64,000 nt of DNA from Inia geoffrensis. Lineage: Eukaryota > Chordata > Mammalia > Artiodactyla > Iniidae. Both the position numbers and the translations under genes were made by a program. Location: NCBI GenBank assembly GCA_036417435.1, contig JAZAQT010000221.1, positions 1,612,001 through 1,676,000 of the forward strand. The letters are read 5' to 3'. The first letter of the stretch is position 1. Each line of letters starts with the position of its first letter. Below are positions 48,596 through 60,740 of the stretch, piece by piece. A model generated the notes under the pieces. That model had not been told where the DNA came from. It saw only the letters and a program-made list of their open reading frames with translations, and made no database searches.

Positions 48596-50330
48596 GAAAA
48601 CCCGAAGAATTGCTTCAGGCCCTAATCTCGTTCCGGCATGGCCCGCTGAGCCTTTGGTGAATTCTTCTTCCTGTAGGGAAATCAGAGTTCAATGTGCCCG
48701 TCCAAACACATCGAGTTAGCCGCTCATTGGTTCTCCTTATTCCTGTTCATCTTCCTCAGAAATTGCAAACTGTGCCAAACAAGAGGTCAAAGGCACTTAC
48801 TCTCCAAGTGGGGAGAATGTTAATATCGCATCTGGAACGGCGAACTCGAGTATCAGGGGGCGAAAATGGCGATGAGTTTTAGAAATTATGCCTGATCACT
48901 TCGTGGACCATATTCTGGGTTTTCCATGCATATTTTAGCTGAAGGACAAATCACTTAAACGGCGAGATTTGGGACCCGTGGAATGGGAACCATGCACCAT
49001 TACCTCAAAGGGTCTGCATTCCCTCACCAATACTATCAGCCCCAAGTGTCCAGCCTTATCTCTCCCCCAGCTGTGGATGTAGAGGTGGTAAATCCCAGAT
49101 TCCTCACAAGCCCTGAAGGACTTATTTAAGAATTTCTCTCTATTTCACAGTCCTTGTGTTTTGTTTTTCAAATTTATTTTTATAAGGGGATTTAGCTTAT
49201 TTACACTGCTGTGTGTATGGTGCTGTACACAAATGATTTTCTTATGGAGACCTATAAATGTATGGGTTTTCGTTTTCTTCATAGTCAGGCATATTCCTAG
49301 GTTTTGAATACGGGGTGTTGAGTCCATTTCGTTGAGCAAGGAGTAGGTCTTGTCTAATATATATTTGGCTTATGGAATGGTATCTGTCCTAATATGAACC
49401 TCTGGTTTTATGCAGCCTCCCCACTCTCCTTTCGCCTTAAGCAAGCATAAGTTTCTTTTGTAAATGTGAGACTCTGTTGTGTTTTGTAATGCAGTTCACA
49501 CGTAGCCGTGTTTACATTCCCGGTATTAGTGATATCTTATGATGTTTCTTTTTCTGTGTGACTTATTTCACTTAGAATCATCATAACTAAATCCTGTCAT
49601 TATGCTGCTACTGGTGTGTTGCCATGGATTTCATTGTTGAGTGATATTCCATTGTAGGGATGTACCACAACTTCTATATCCATTTTTCTCTTTCTGGGCT
49701 ATTAAAGTTGTACCATAGTCAAGGATCCCGTACACAGAGCAGCCCCAAACTTTGGTGTGGCTGTGTCTTTTTCATTTAAATTTTCCGAATCTATAGCACC
49801 ATAAGTGGAAGTGCCCTAGGCTCTCTAGCTTGGTTTTTTCTTTGTTCCAGGAAACACCATCCACTTCTCCAGAGTGGCTGTTGGCAATTTACATCCCGCC
49901 CATCAGCATAACAAGGCTGCCGGTTCTCCATGGCCTGTCCTGCCTCTCTGGATTTTACACTTTTTTCGGACGGCCCTTTGGATCGGTGGGAAGTGAGACT
50001 TCTTGTAGTGCGGATTTCCATTGCAGGCTTGCTTGGTTGGCCAAAAAGGGCGTATGCGTTTTTTCCTGAATATATTCAGGAAAAAAAGCATACGCCCTTT
50101 TTGGCCAAGTGCATCACTGTCGAACTGCTGCCTCTTTTCCTACGCTTTCAGAGCAATTCTTATCTAACCCCTGATATCTGTTTTCTGCAATTCTGCGTCG
50201 CGTTCAAGTCCTCTTCACAGCCTTCCTTCAATAAATTTTTGGATGATAGGGGTCATTTGGAACTCTGCAGGATTGTGAGTTACAGTGCCAAAGATCTCCT
50301 TTTCTCAACTCGCTTTCTTGTGAGCTGACC
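48596..50330 (+). repeat. Satellite unit 29 (1735 bp)
   Basis: GACTTCTTG deletion. Private GGCACTTACTC, GACAAATCACTTAAACGGCG, AATCCCAGATTCC, CTTATTTACAC, GGGTTTTCGTTTTC and TTTCGCCTT. The palindrome (50037-50108) has one right-arm change, AAAAAAAGCAT, seen again in unit 31. Confidence 0.96.
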
Positions 50331-52065
50331 GAAAACCCGAAGAATTGCTTCAGGCCCTAATCTCGTTCCGGCATGGCCCGCTGAGCCTTTGGTGAATTCT
50401 TCTTCCTGTAGGGAAATCAGAGTTCAATGTGCCCGTCCAAACACATCGAGTTAGCCGCTCATTGGTTCTCCTTATTCCTGTTCATCTTCCACAGAAATTG
50501 CAAACTGTGCCAAACAAGAGGTCAAAGACACTGACTCTCCAAGTGGGGAGAATGTTAATATCGCATCTGGAACGGCGAACTCGAGTATCAGGGGGCGAAA
50601 ATGGCGATGAGTTTTAGAAATTATGCCTGATCACTTCGTGGACCATATTCTGGGTTTTCCATGCATATTTTAGCTGAAGGATAAATCCCTTAAACGTGGA
50701 GATTTGGGACCCGTGGAATGGGAACCATGCACCATTACCTCAAAGGGTCTGCATTCCCTCACCAATACTATCAGCCCCAAGTGTCCAGCCTTATCTCTCC
50801 CCCAGCTGTGGATGTAGAGGTGGTAAATCCAAGATTCCTCACAAGCCCTGAAGGACTTATTTAAGAATTTCTCTCTATTTCACAGTCCTTGTGTTTTGTT
50901 TTTCAAATTTATTTTCATAAGGGGATTTAGCTTATTGACACTGCTGTGTGTATGGTGCTGTACACAAATGATTTTCTTATGGAGACCTATAAATGTATGG
51001 GTTTTAGTTTTCTTCATAGTCAGGCATATTCCTAGGTTTTGAATACGGGGTGTTGAGTCCATTTCGTTGAGCAAGGAGTAGGTCTTGTCTAATATATATT
51101 TGGCTTATGGAATGGTATCTGTCCTAATATGAACCTCTGGTTTTATGCAGCCTCCCCACTCTCCTTTCCCCTTAAGCAAGCATAAGTTTCTTTTGTAAAT
51201 GTGAGACTCTGTTGTGTTTTGTAATGCAGTTCACACGTAGCCGTGTTTACATTCCCGGTATTAGTGATATCTTATGATGTTTCTTTTTCTGTGTGACTTA
51301 TTTCACTTAGAATCATCATAACTAAATCCTGTCATTATGCTGCTACTGGTGTGTTGCCATGGATTTCATTGTTGAGTGATATTCCATTGTAGGTATGTAC
51401 CACAACTTCTATATCCATTTTTCTCTTTCTGGGCTATTAAAGTTGTACCATAGTCAAGGATCCCGTACACAGAGCAGCCCCAAACTTTGGTGTGGCTGTG
51501 TCTTTTTCATTTAAATTTTCCGAATCTATAGCACCATAAGTGGAAGTGCCCTAGGCTCTCTAGCTTGGTTTTTTCTTTGTTCCAGGAAACACCATCCACT
51601 TCTCCAGAGTGGCTGTTGGCAATTTACATCCCGCCCATCAGCATAACAAGGCTGCCTGTTCTCCATGGCCTGTCCTGCCTCTCTGGATTTTACACTTTTT
51701 TCGGACGGCCCTTTGGATCGGTGGGAAGTGAGACTTCTTGTAGTGCGGATTTCCATTGCAGGCTTGCTTGGTTGGCCAAAAAGGGCGTATGCGTTTTTTC
51801 CTGAATATATTCATGAAAAAACGCATACGCCCTTTTTGGCCAAGTGCATCACTGTCGAACTGCTGCCTCTTTACCTACGCTTTCAGAGCAATTCTTATCT
51901 ACCCCCTGATATCTGTTTTCTGCAATTCTGCGTCGCGTTCAAGTCCTCTTCACAGCCTTCCTTCAATAAATTTTTGGATGATAGGGGTCATTTGGAACTC
52001 TGCAGGATTGTGAGTTACAGTGCCAAAGATCTCCTTTTCTCAACTCGCTTTCTTGTGAGCTGACC
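50331..52065 (+). repeat. Satellite unit 30 (1735 bp)
   Basis: Third unit of the second GACTTCTTG block. Private CAAAGACACTG, ATTTTCATAAGG, GTAGGTATG, CTGCCTGTTC and TTTACCTACG. GGGTTTTAGTTTTC is shared with unit 31. Palindrome at 51772-51843 with one central change (TTCATGAAAA). Confidence 0.96.
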
Positions 52066-53801
52066 GAAAACCCGAAGAATTGCTTCAGGCCCTAATCTCG
52101 TTCCGGCATGGCCCGCTGAGCCTTTGGTGAATTCTTCTTCCTGTAGGGAAATCAGAGTTCAATGTGCCCGTCCAAACACATCGAGTTAGCCGCTCATTGG
52201 TTCTCCTTATTCCTGTTCATCTTCCACAGAAATTGTAAACTGTGCCAAACAAGAGGTCAAAGGCACTGACTCTCCAAGTGGGGAGAATGTTAATATCGCA
52301 TCTGGAACGGCGAACTCGAGTATCAGGGGGCGAAAATGGCGATGAGTTTTAGAAATTATGCCTGATCACTTCGTGGACCATATTCTGGGTTTTCCATGCA
52401 TATTTTAGCTGAAGGATAAATCCCTTAAACGTGGAGATTTGGGACCCGTGGAATGGGAACCATGCACCATTTCCTCAAAGGGTCTGCATTCCCTCACCAA
52501 TAGTATCAGCCCCAAGTGTCCAGCCTTATCTCTCCCCCAGCTGTGGATGTAGAGGTGGTAAATCCAAGATTCCTCACAAGCCCTGAAGGACTTATTTAAG
52601 AATTTCTCTCTATTTCACAGTCCTTGTGTTTTGTTTTTCAAATTTATTTTTATAAGGGGATTTAGCTTATTGACACTGCTGTGTGTATGGTGCTGTACAC
52701 AAATGATTTTCTTATGGAGACCTATAAATGTATGGGTTTTAGTTTTCTTCATAGTCAGGCATATTCCTAGATTTTGAATACGGGGTGTTGAGTCCATTTC
52801 GTTGAGCAAGGAGTAGGTCTTGTCTAATATATATTTGGCTTATGGAATGGTATCTGTCCTAATATGAACCTCTGGTTTTATGCAGCCTCCCCACTCTCCT
52901 TTCCCCTTAAGCAAGCATAAGTTTCTTTTGTAAATGTGAGACTCTGTTGTGTTTTGTAATGCAGTTCACACGTAGCCGTGTTTACATTCCCGGTATTAGT
53001 GATATCTTATGATGTTTCTTTTTCTGTGTGACTTATTTCACTTAGAATCATCATAACTAAATCCTGTCATTATGCTGCTACTGGTGTGTTGCCATGGATT
53101 TCATTGTTGAGTGATATTCCATTGTAGGGATGTACCACAACTTCTATATCCTTTTTTCTCTTTCTGGGCTATTAAAGTTGTACCATAGTCAAGGATCCCG
53201 TACACAGAGCAGCCCCAAACTTTGGTGTGGCTGTGTCTTTTTCATTTAAATTTTCCGAATCCATAGAACCATAAGTGGAAGTGCCCTAGGCTCTCTAGCT
53301 TGTTTTTTTCTTTGTTCCAGGAAACACCATCCACTTCTCCAGAGTGGCTGTTGGCAATTTACATCCCGCCGATCAGCATAACAAGGCTGCCGGTTCTCCA
53401 CGGCCTGTCCTGCCTCTCTGGATTTTACACTTTTTTCGGACGGCCCTTTGGATCGGTGGGAAGTGAGACTTCCTTGTAGTGCGGATTTCCATTGCAGGCT
53501 TGCTTGGTTGGCCAAAAAGGGCGTATGCGTTTTTTCCTGAATATATTCAGGAAAAAAAGCATACGCCCTTTTTGGCCAAGTGCATCACTGTCGAACTGCT
53601 GCCTCTTTTCCTACGCTTTCAGAGCAATTCTTATCTACCCCCTGATATCTGTTTTCTGCAATTCTGCGTCGCGTTCAAGTCCTCTTCACAGCCTTCCTTC
53701 AATAAATTTTTGGATGATAGGGGTCATTTGGAACTCTGCAGGATTGTGAGTTACAGTGCCAAAAGTCTCCTTTTCTCAAGTCGCTTTCTTGTGAGCTGAC
53801 C
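52066..53801 (+). repeat. Satellite unit 31 (1736 bp)
   Basis: Changes include ATTGTAAACTG, CCATTTCCTC, CCTAGATTTT, AATCCATAGAACC, CCCGCCGATCAG, CCAAAAGTCTCC and CTCAAGTCGC. Palindrome at 53508-53579 with the AAAAAAAGCAT change of unit 29. Last copy before the subfamily switch. Confidence 0.96.
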
Positions 53802-55536
53802 GCAAACCCGAAGAATTGATTCAGGCCCTAATCTCGTTCCGGCATGGCACGCTGAGCCATTGGTGAATTCTTCTTCCTGTAGGGAAATCAGAGTTCAATG
53901 TGCCCGTCCAAACACATCGAGTTAGCCGCTCATTCGTTCTCCTTATTCCTGTTCATCTTCCACAGAAATTGCAAACTGTGCCAAACAAGAGGTCAAAGGC
54001 ACTGACTCTCCAAGTGGGGAGAATGTTAATATCGCATCTGGAACGGCGAACTCTAGTACCAGGGGGCGAAAATGGCGATGAGTTTTAAAATTTTGCCTGG
54101 TCACTTCGTGGACCATATTCTGGGTTTTCCATGCATATTTTAGCTGAAGGATAAATCCCTTAAACGTGGAGATTTGGGACCCGTGCAATGGGAACCATGC
54201 ATCATTACCTCAAAGGGTCGGCATTCCCTCACCAATAGTATCAGCCCCGAGTGTCCAGCCTTATCTCTTCCACAGCTGTGGATGTAGAGGTGGTAAATCC
54301 AAGATTCCTCACAAGCCCTGAAGGACTTATTTAAGAATTTCTCTCTATTTGACAGTCCTTGTGTTTTGTTTTTCAAATTTATTTTTATAAGGGGATTTAG
54401 CTTATTGACACTGCTGTGTGTCTGCTGCTGTACACAAATGATTTTCTTATGGAGACGTATAAATATATGGGTTTTAATTTTCTTCATACTCAGGTATATT
54501 CCTGGGTTTTGAATACGGGGTGTAGAGTCCATTTGGTTGAGCAAGGAGTAGGTCTTGTCTAATATATATTTGGCTTATGGAATGGTATCTGTCCTAATGT
54601 GAACCTCTGGTTTTATGCAGCCACCCCACTCTCCTTTCCCCTTAAGCAAGCATAAGTTTCTTTTGTAAATGTGAGACTCTGTTGTGTTTTGTAATGCAGT
54701 TCTCACGTAGCCGTGTTTACAGTCCCGGTATTAGTGATATCTTATGATGTTTCTTTTTCTGTGTGACTTATTTCACTTAGAATCATCATAACTAAATCCT
54801 GTCATTATGCTGCTACTGGTGTGTTGCCATTGATTTCATTGTTGAGTGATATTCCATTGTAGGGATGTACCACAACTTCTATATCCATTTTTCTCTTTCT
54901 GGGCTATTAAAGTTGTACCATAGTCAAGGATCCCGTACACAGAGCAGCCCCAAACTTTGGTGTGGCTGTGTCTTTTTCATTTAAATTTTCCGAATCTATA
55001 GCACCATAAGTGGAAGTGCCCTAGGCTCTCTAGCTTGGTTTTTTCTTTGTTCCAGGAAACACCATGCACTTCTCCAGAGTGGCTGTTGGCAGTTTACCTC
55101 CCGCCCATCAGCATAACAAGGCTGCCGGTTCTCCATGGCCTGTCCTGCCTCTCTGGATTTTACACTTTTTTCGGACGGCCCTTTGGATCGGTGGGAAGTG
55201 AGACTTCCTTGTAGTGCGGATTTCCATTGCAGGCTTGCTTGGTTGGCCAAAAAGGGCGTTTGCGTTTTTTCCTGAATATATTCAGGAAAAAACGCATACG
55301 CCCTTTTTGGCCAAGTGCATCACTGTCGAACTGCTGCCTCTTTTCCTACTCTTTCAGAGCAATTCTTATCTACCCCCTGATATCTGTTTTCTGCAATTCT
55401 GCGTCGCGTTCAAGTCCTCTTCACAGACTTCCTTCAATAAATTTTTGGATGATAGGGGTCATTTGGAACTCTGCAGGATTGTGAGTTACAGTGCCAAATA
55501 TCTCCTTTTCTCAACTCGCTTTCTTGTGAGCTGACC
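53802..55536 (+). repeat. Satellite unit 32 (1735 bp), distal subfamily
   Basis: First unit of a divergent subfamily: GGCACGCTGAG, CTCATTCGTTC, CTCTAGTACC (the CTCGAG site is lost), GCCTGGTCAC, CCCGTGCAATGG, CTTCCACAGCTG, ATTTGACAGTCC, TGTCTGCTGCTG, GACGTATAAATATA and TGTAGAGTCC. Palindrome at 55243-55314 with GCGTTTGCG in the left arm. Confidence 0.96.
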
Positions 55537-57660
55537 GCAAACCCGAAGATTTGCTTCAGGCCCTAATCTCGTTCCGGCATGGCACGCTGAGCCTTTGGTG
55601 AATTCTTCTTCCTGTAGGGAAATCAGAGTTCAATGTGCCCGTCCAAACACATCGAGTTAGCCGCTCATTCGTTCTCCTTATTCCTGTTCATCTTCCACAA
55701 AAATTGCAAACTGTGCCAAACAAGAGGTCAAAGGCACTGACTCTCCAAGTTGGGAGAATGTGAATATCGCATCTGGAACGGCGACCTCTAGTACCAGGGG
55801 GCGAAAATGGCGATGAGTTTATAATTTTGCCTGGTCACTTCGTGGACCATATTCTGGGTTTTCCATGCATATTTTAGCTGAAGGATAAATCCCTTAAACG
55901 TGGAGATTTGGGACCCGTGCAATGGGAACCATGCATCATTACCTCAAAGGGTCGGCATTCCCTCACCAATAGTATCAGCCCCGAGTGTCCAGCCTTATCT
56001 CTTCCACAGCTGTGGATGTAGAGGTGGTAAATCCAAGATTCCTCACAAGCCCTGAAGGACTTATTTAAGAATTTCTCTCTATTTGACAGTCCTTGTGTTT
56101 TGTTTTTCAAATTTATTTTTATAAGGGGATTTAGCTTATTGACACTGCTGTGTGTCTGCTGCTGTACACAAATGATTTTCTTATGGAGACGTATAAATAT
56201 ATGGGTTTTAATTTTCTTCATACTCAGGTATATTCCTGGGTTTTGAATACGGGGTGTAGAGTCCATTTGGTTGAGCAAGGAGTAGGTCTTGTCTAATATA
56301 TATTTGGCTTATGGAATGGTATCTGTCCTAATGTGAACCTCTGGTTTTATGCAGCCACCCCACTCTCCTTTCCCCTTAAGCAAGCATAAGTTTCTTTTGT
56401 AAATGTGAGACTCTGTTGTGTTTTGTAATGCAGTTCTCACGTAGCCGTGTTTACAGTCCCGGTATTAGTGATATCTTATGATGTTTCTTTTTCTGTGTGA
56501 CTTATTTCACTTAGAATCATCATAACTAAATCCTGTCATTATGCTGCTACTGGTGTGTTGCCATTGATTTCATTGTTGAGTGATATTCCATTGTAGGGAT
56601 GTACCACAACTTCTATATCCATTTTTCTCTTTCTGGGCTATTAAAGTTGTACCATAGTCAAGGATCCCGTACACAGAGCAGCCCCAAACTTTGGTGTGGC
56701 TGTGTCTTTTTCATTTAAATTTTCCGAATCTATAGCACCATAAGTGGAAGTGCCCTAGGCTCTCTAGCTTGGTTTTTTCTTTGTTCCAGGAAACACCATG
56801 CACTTCTCCAGAGTGGCTGTTGGCAGTTTACCTCCCGCCCATCAGCATAACAAGGCTGCCGGTTCTCCATGGCCTGTCCTGCCTCTCTGGATTTTACACT
56901 TTTTTCGGACGGCCCTTTGGATCGGTGGGAAGTGAGACTTCCTTGTAGTGCGGATTTCCATTGCAGGCTTGCTTGGTTGGCCAAAAAGGGCGTTTGCGTT
57001 TTTTCCTGAATATATTCAGGAAAAAACGCATACGCCCTTTTTGGCCAAGTGCATCACTGTCGAACTGCTGCCTCTTTTCCTACTCTTTCAGAGCAATTCT
57101 TATCTACCCCCTGATATCTGTTTTCTGCAATTCTGCGTCACGTTCAAGTCCTCTTCACAGACTTCCTTCAATAAATTTTTGGATGATAGGGGTCATTTGG
57201 AACTCTGCAGGATTGTGAGTTACAGTGCCAAATATCTCCTTTTCTCAACTCGCTTTCTTGTGAGCTGACCGCAAACCCGAAGATTTGCTTCAGGCCCTAA
57301 TCTCGTTCCGGCATGGCACGCTGAGCCTTTGGTGAATTCTTCTTCCTGTAGGGAAATCAGAGTTCAATGTGCCCGTCCAAACACATCGAGTTAGCCGCTC
57401 ATTCGTTCTCCTTATTCCTGTTCATCTTCCACAAAAATTGCAAACTGTGCCAAACAAGAGGTCAAAGGCACTGACTCTCCAAGTTGGGAGAATGTGAATA
57501 TCGCATCTGGAACGGCGACCTCTAGTACCAGGGGGCGAAAATGGCGATGAGTTTATAATTTTGCCTGGTCACTTCGTGGACCATATTCTGGGTTTTCCAT
57601 GCATATTTTAGCTGAAGGATAAATCCCTTAAACGTGGAGATTTGGGACCCGTGCAATGGG
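54090..57660 (+). repeat. Nearly identical one-unit tandem duplication, period 1734 bp
   Basis: The stretch from about 54090 to 55930 reappears from about 55824 to 57664 with one visible difference (55406 G versus 57140 A). Shared rare markers include TGTCTGCTGCTG, TGTAGAGTCC, GCGTTTGCG, CAGACTTCC and AAATATCTCC. Neighbouring units differ from it at many sites. Confidence 0.9.
55537..57270 (+). repeat. Satellite unit 33 (1734 bp), distal subfamily
   Basis: From about 55824 on it is nearly identical to unit 32 shifted by 1734 bp; the one difference I saw is A at 57140 for G at 55406 (a CpG change). Palindrome at 56977-57048 carries the same GCGTTTGCG. Confidence 0.97.
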
Positions 57661-59004
57661 AACCATGCACCATTACCTCAAAGGGTCTGCATTCCCTCAC
57701 CAATAGTATCAGCCCCAAGTGTCCAGCCTTATCTCTCCCACAGCTGTGGATGTAGAGGTGGTAAATCCAAGATTCCTCACAAGCCCTGAAGGACTTATTT
57801 AAGAATTTCTCTCTATTTGACATTCCTTGTGTTTTCTTTATCAAATTTATTTTTATAAGGGGATTTAGCTTATTTACACTGCTGTGTGTATTCTGCTGTA
57901 CACAAATGATTTTCTTATGGAGACCTATAAATGTATGGGTTTTAATTTTCTTCATAGTCAGGTATATTCCTAGGTTTTCAATACGGGGTGTTGAGTCCAT
58001 TTGGTTGAGCAAGGATTAGGTCTTGTCTAATATATATTTGGCTTATGGAATGGTATCTGTCCTAATGTCAACCTCTGGTTTTATGCAGCCTCCCCACTCT
58101 CCTTTCCCCTTAAGCAAGCATAAGTTTCTTTTGTAAATGTGAGACTCTGTTGTGTTTTGTAATGCAGTTCTCACGTAGCCGTGTTTACAGTCCCGGTATT
58201 AGTGATATCTTATGATGTTTCTTTTTCTGTGTGACTTATTTCACTTAGAATCATTATAATTAAATCCTCTCATTATGCTGCTACTGGTGTGTTGCCATTG
58301 ATTTCATTGTTGAGTGATATTCCATTGTACGGATGTACCACAACTTCTATATCCATTTTTCTCTTTCTGGGCTATTAAAGTTGTACCATAGTCAAGGATC
58401 CCGTACACAGAGCAGCCCCAAACTTTGGTGTGGCTGTGTCTTTTTCATTTAAATTTTCCGAATCTATAGCACCATAAGTGGAAGTGCCCTAGGCTCTCTA
58501 GCTTGGTTTTTTCTTTGTTCCAGGAAACACCATGCACTTCTCCAGAGTGGCTGTTGGCAGTTTACATCCCGCCCATCAGCATAACAAGGCTGCCGGTTCT
58601 CCATGGCCTGTCCTGCCTCTCTGGATTTTACACTTTTTTCGGACGGCCTTTTGGATCGGTGGGAAGTGAGACTTCCTTGTAGTGCGGATTTCCATTGCAG
58701 GCTTGCTTGGTTGGCCAAAAAGGGCGTATGCATTTTTTCCTGAATATATTCAGGAAAAAACGCATACGCCCTTTTTGGCCAAGTGCATCACTGTCGAACT
58801 GCTGCCTCTTTTCCTACTCTTTCAGAGCAATTCTTATCTACCCCCTGATATCTGTTTTCTGCAATTCTGCGTCGCGTTCAAGTCCTCTTCACAGCCTTCC
58901 TTCAATAAATTTTTGGATGATAGGGGTCATTTGGAACTCTGCAGGATTGTGAGTTACAGTGCCAAAAATCTCCTTTTCTCAACTCGCTTTCTTGTGAGCT
59001 GACC
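57271..59004 (+). repeat. Satellite unit 34 (1734 bp), distal subfamily
   Basis: Its first ~390 bp are identical by eye to unit 33. It then diverges (GTTTTCTTTATC, CTTATTTACAC, TGTATTCTGCTG, ATTATAATTAAATCC, TGTACGGATG). Palindrome at 58711-58782 with ATGCATTTTTTCC in the left arm. Confidence 0.96.
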
Positions 59005-60740
59005 GAAAACCCGAAGAATTGCTTCAGGCCCTAATCTTGTTCCGGCATGGCACGCTGAGCCTTTGGTGAATTCTTCTTCCTGTAGGGAAATTAGAGTTCA
59101 ATGTGCCCGTCCAAACACATCGAGTTAGCCGCTCATTCGTTCTCCTTATTCCTGTTCATCTTCCACGGAAATTGCAAACTGTGCCAAACAAGAGGTCAAA
59201 GGCACTGACTCTCCAAGTGGGGAGAATGTTAATATTGCATCTGGAACGGCGAACTCGAGTACCAGGGGGCCACAATGGCGATGAGTTTTAGAAATTTTGC
59301 CTGATCACATCGTGGACCATATTCTGGGATTTCCATGCGTATTTTAGCTGAAGGATAAATCCCTTAAACGTGGAGATTTGGGACCCGTGCAATGGGAACC
59401 ATGCACCATTACCTCAAAGGGTCTGCATTCCCTCACCAATAGTATCAGCCCCAAGTGTCCAGCCTTATCTCTCCCCCAGCTGTGGATGTAGAGGTGGTAA
59501 ATCCAAGATTCCTCACAAGCCCTGAAGGACTTATTTAAGTATTTCTCTCTATTTGACAGTCCTTGTGTTTTCTTATTCAAATTTATTTTTATAAGGGGAT
59601 TTAGCTTATTGACACTGCTGTGTGTATGCTGCTGTACACAAATGATTTTCTTATGGAGACCTATAAAAGTATGGGTTTTAATTTTCTTCATACTCAGGCA
59701 TATTCCTAGGTTTTGAATACGGGGTGTTGAGTCCATTTTGTTGAGCAAGGAGTAGCTCTTGTCTAATATATATTTGGCTTATGGAATGGTATCTGTCCTA
59801 ATGTCAACCTCTGGTTTTATGCAGCCTCCCCACTCTCCTTTCCCCTTAAGCAAGCATAAGTTTCTTTTGTAAATGTGAGACTCTGTTGTGTTTTGTAATG
59901 CAGTTCACACGTAGCCGTGTTTACATTCCCGGTATCAGTGATATTTTATGATGTTTCTTTTTCTGTGTGACTTATTTCACTTAGAATCATCATAACTAAA
60001 TCCTCTCATTATGCTGCTACTGGTCTGTTGCCATTGAATTCATTGTTGAGTGATATTCCATTGTAGGGATGTACCACAACTTCTATATCCATTTTTCTCT
60101 TTCTGGGCTATTAAAGTTGTACCATAGTCAAGGATCCCGTACACAGAGCAGCCCCAAACTTTGGTGTGGCTGTGTCTTTTTCATTTAAATTTTCCGAATC
60201 TATAGCACCATAAGTGGAAGTGCCCTAGGCTCTCTAGCTTGTTTTTCTCTTTGTTCCAGGAAACACCATCCACTTCTCCAGAGTGGCTGTTGGCAGTTTA
60301 CATCCCGCCCATCAGCATAACAAGGCTGCCGGTTCTCCATGGCCTGTCCTGCCTCTCTGGATTTTACACTTTTTTCGGACGGCCCTTTGGATCGGTGGGA
60401 AGTGAGACTTCCTTGTAGTGCGGATTTCCATTGCAGGCTTGCTTGGTTGGCCAAAAAGGGCGTATGCGTTTTTTCCTGAATATATTCAGGAAAAAACTCA
60501 TACGCCCTTTTTGGCCAAGTGCATCACTGTCGAACTGCTGCCTCTTTTCCTACGCTTTCAGAGCAATTCTTATGTACCCCCTGATATCTCTTTTCTGCAA
60601 TTCTGCGTCGCGTTCAAGTCCTCTTCACAGCCTTCCTTCAATAAATTTTTGGATGATAGGAGTCATTTGGAACTCTGCAGGACTGTGAGTTACCGTGCCA
60701 AAAATCTCCTTTTCTCAACTCGCTTTCTTGTGAGCTGACC
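59005..60740 (+). repeat. Satellite unit 35 (1736 bp), distal subfamily
   Basis: Carries GATCACATCGTGG, AAGTATTTCTC, TTCTTATTCAAA, TATAAAAGTATGG, CATTTTGTTGAGC, TAGCTCTTG, GTATCAGTGATATTTTATG and GCCATTGAATTC, all repeated 3472 bp further in unit 37. Palindrome at 60447-60518 with AAACTCAT in the right arm. Confidence 0.96.

Noticed and set aside
54140..54544. 134-codon minus-strand frame in the distal units as a novel small protein
   Set aside because: It results from TTTCACAG changing to TTTGACAG, starts in L1 3' UTR remnant and runs into the unassigned linker; similar length in several units follows from recent duplication of those units.
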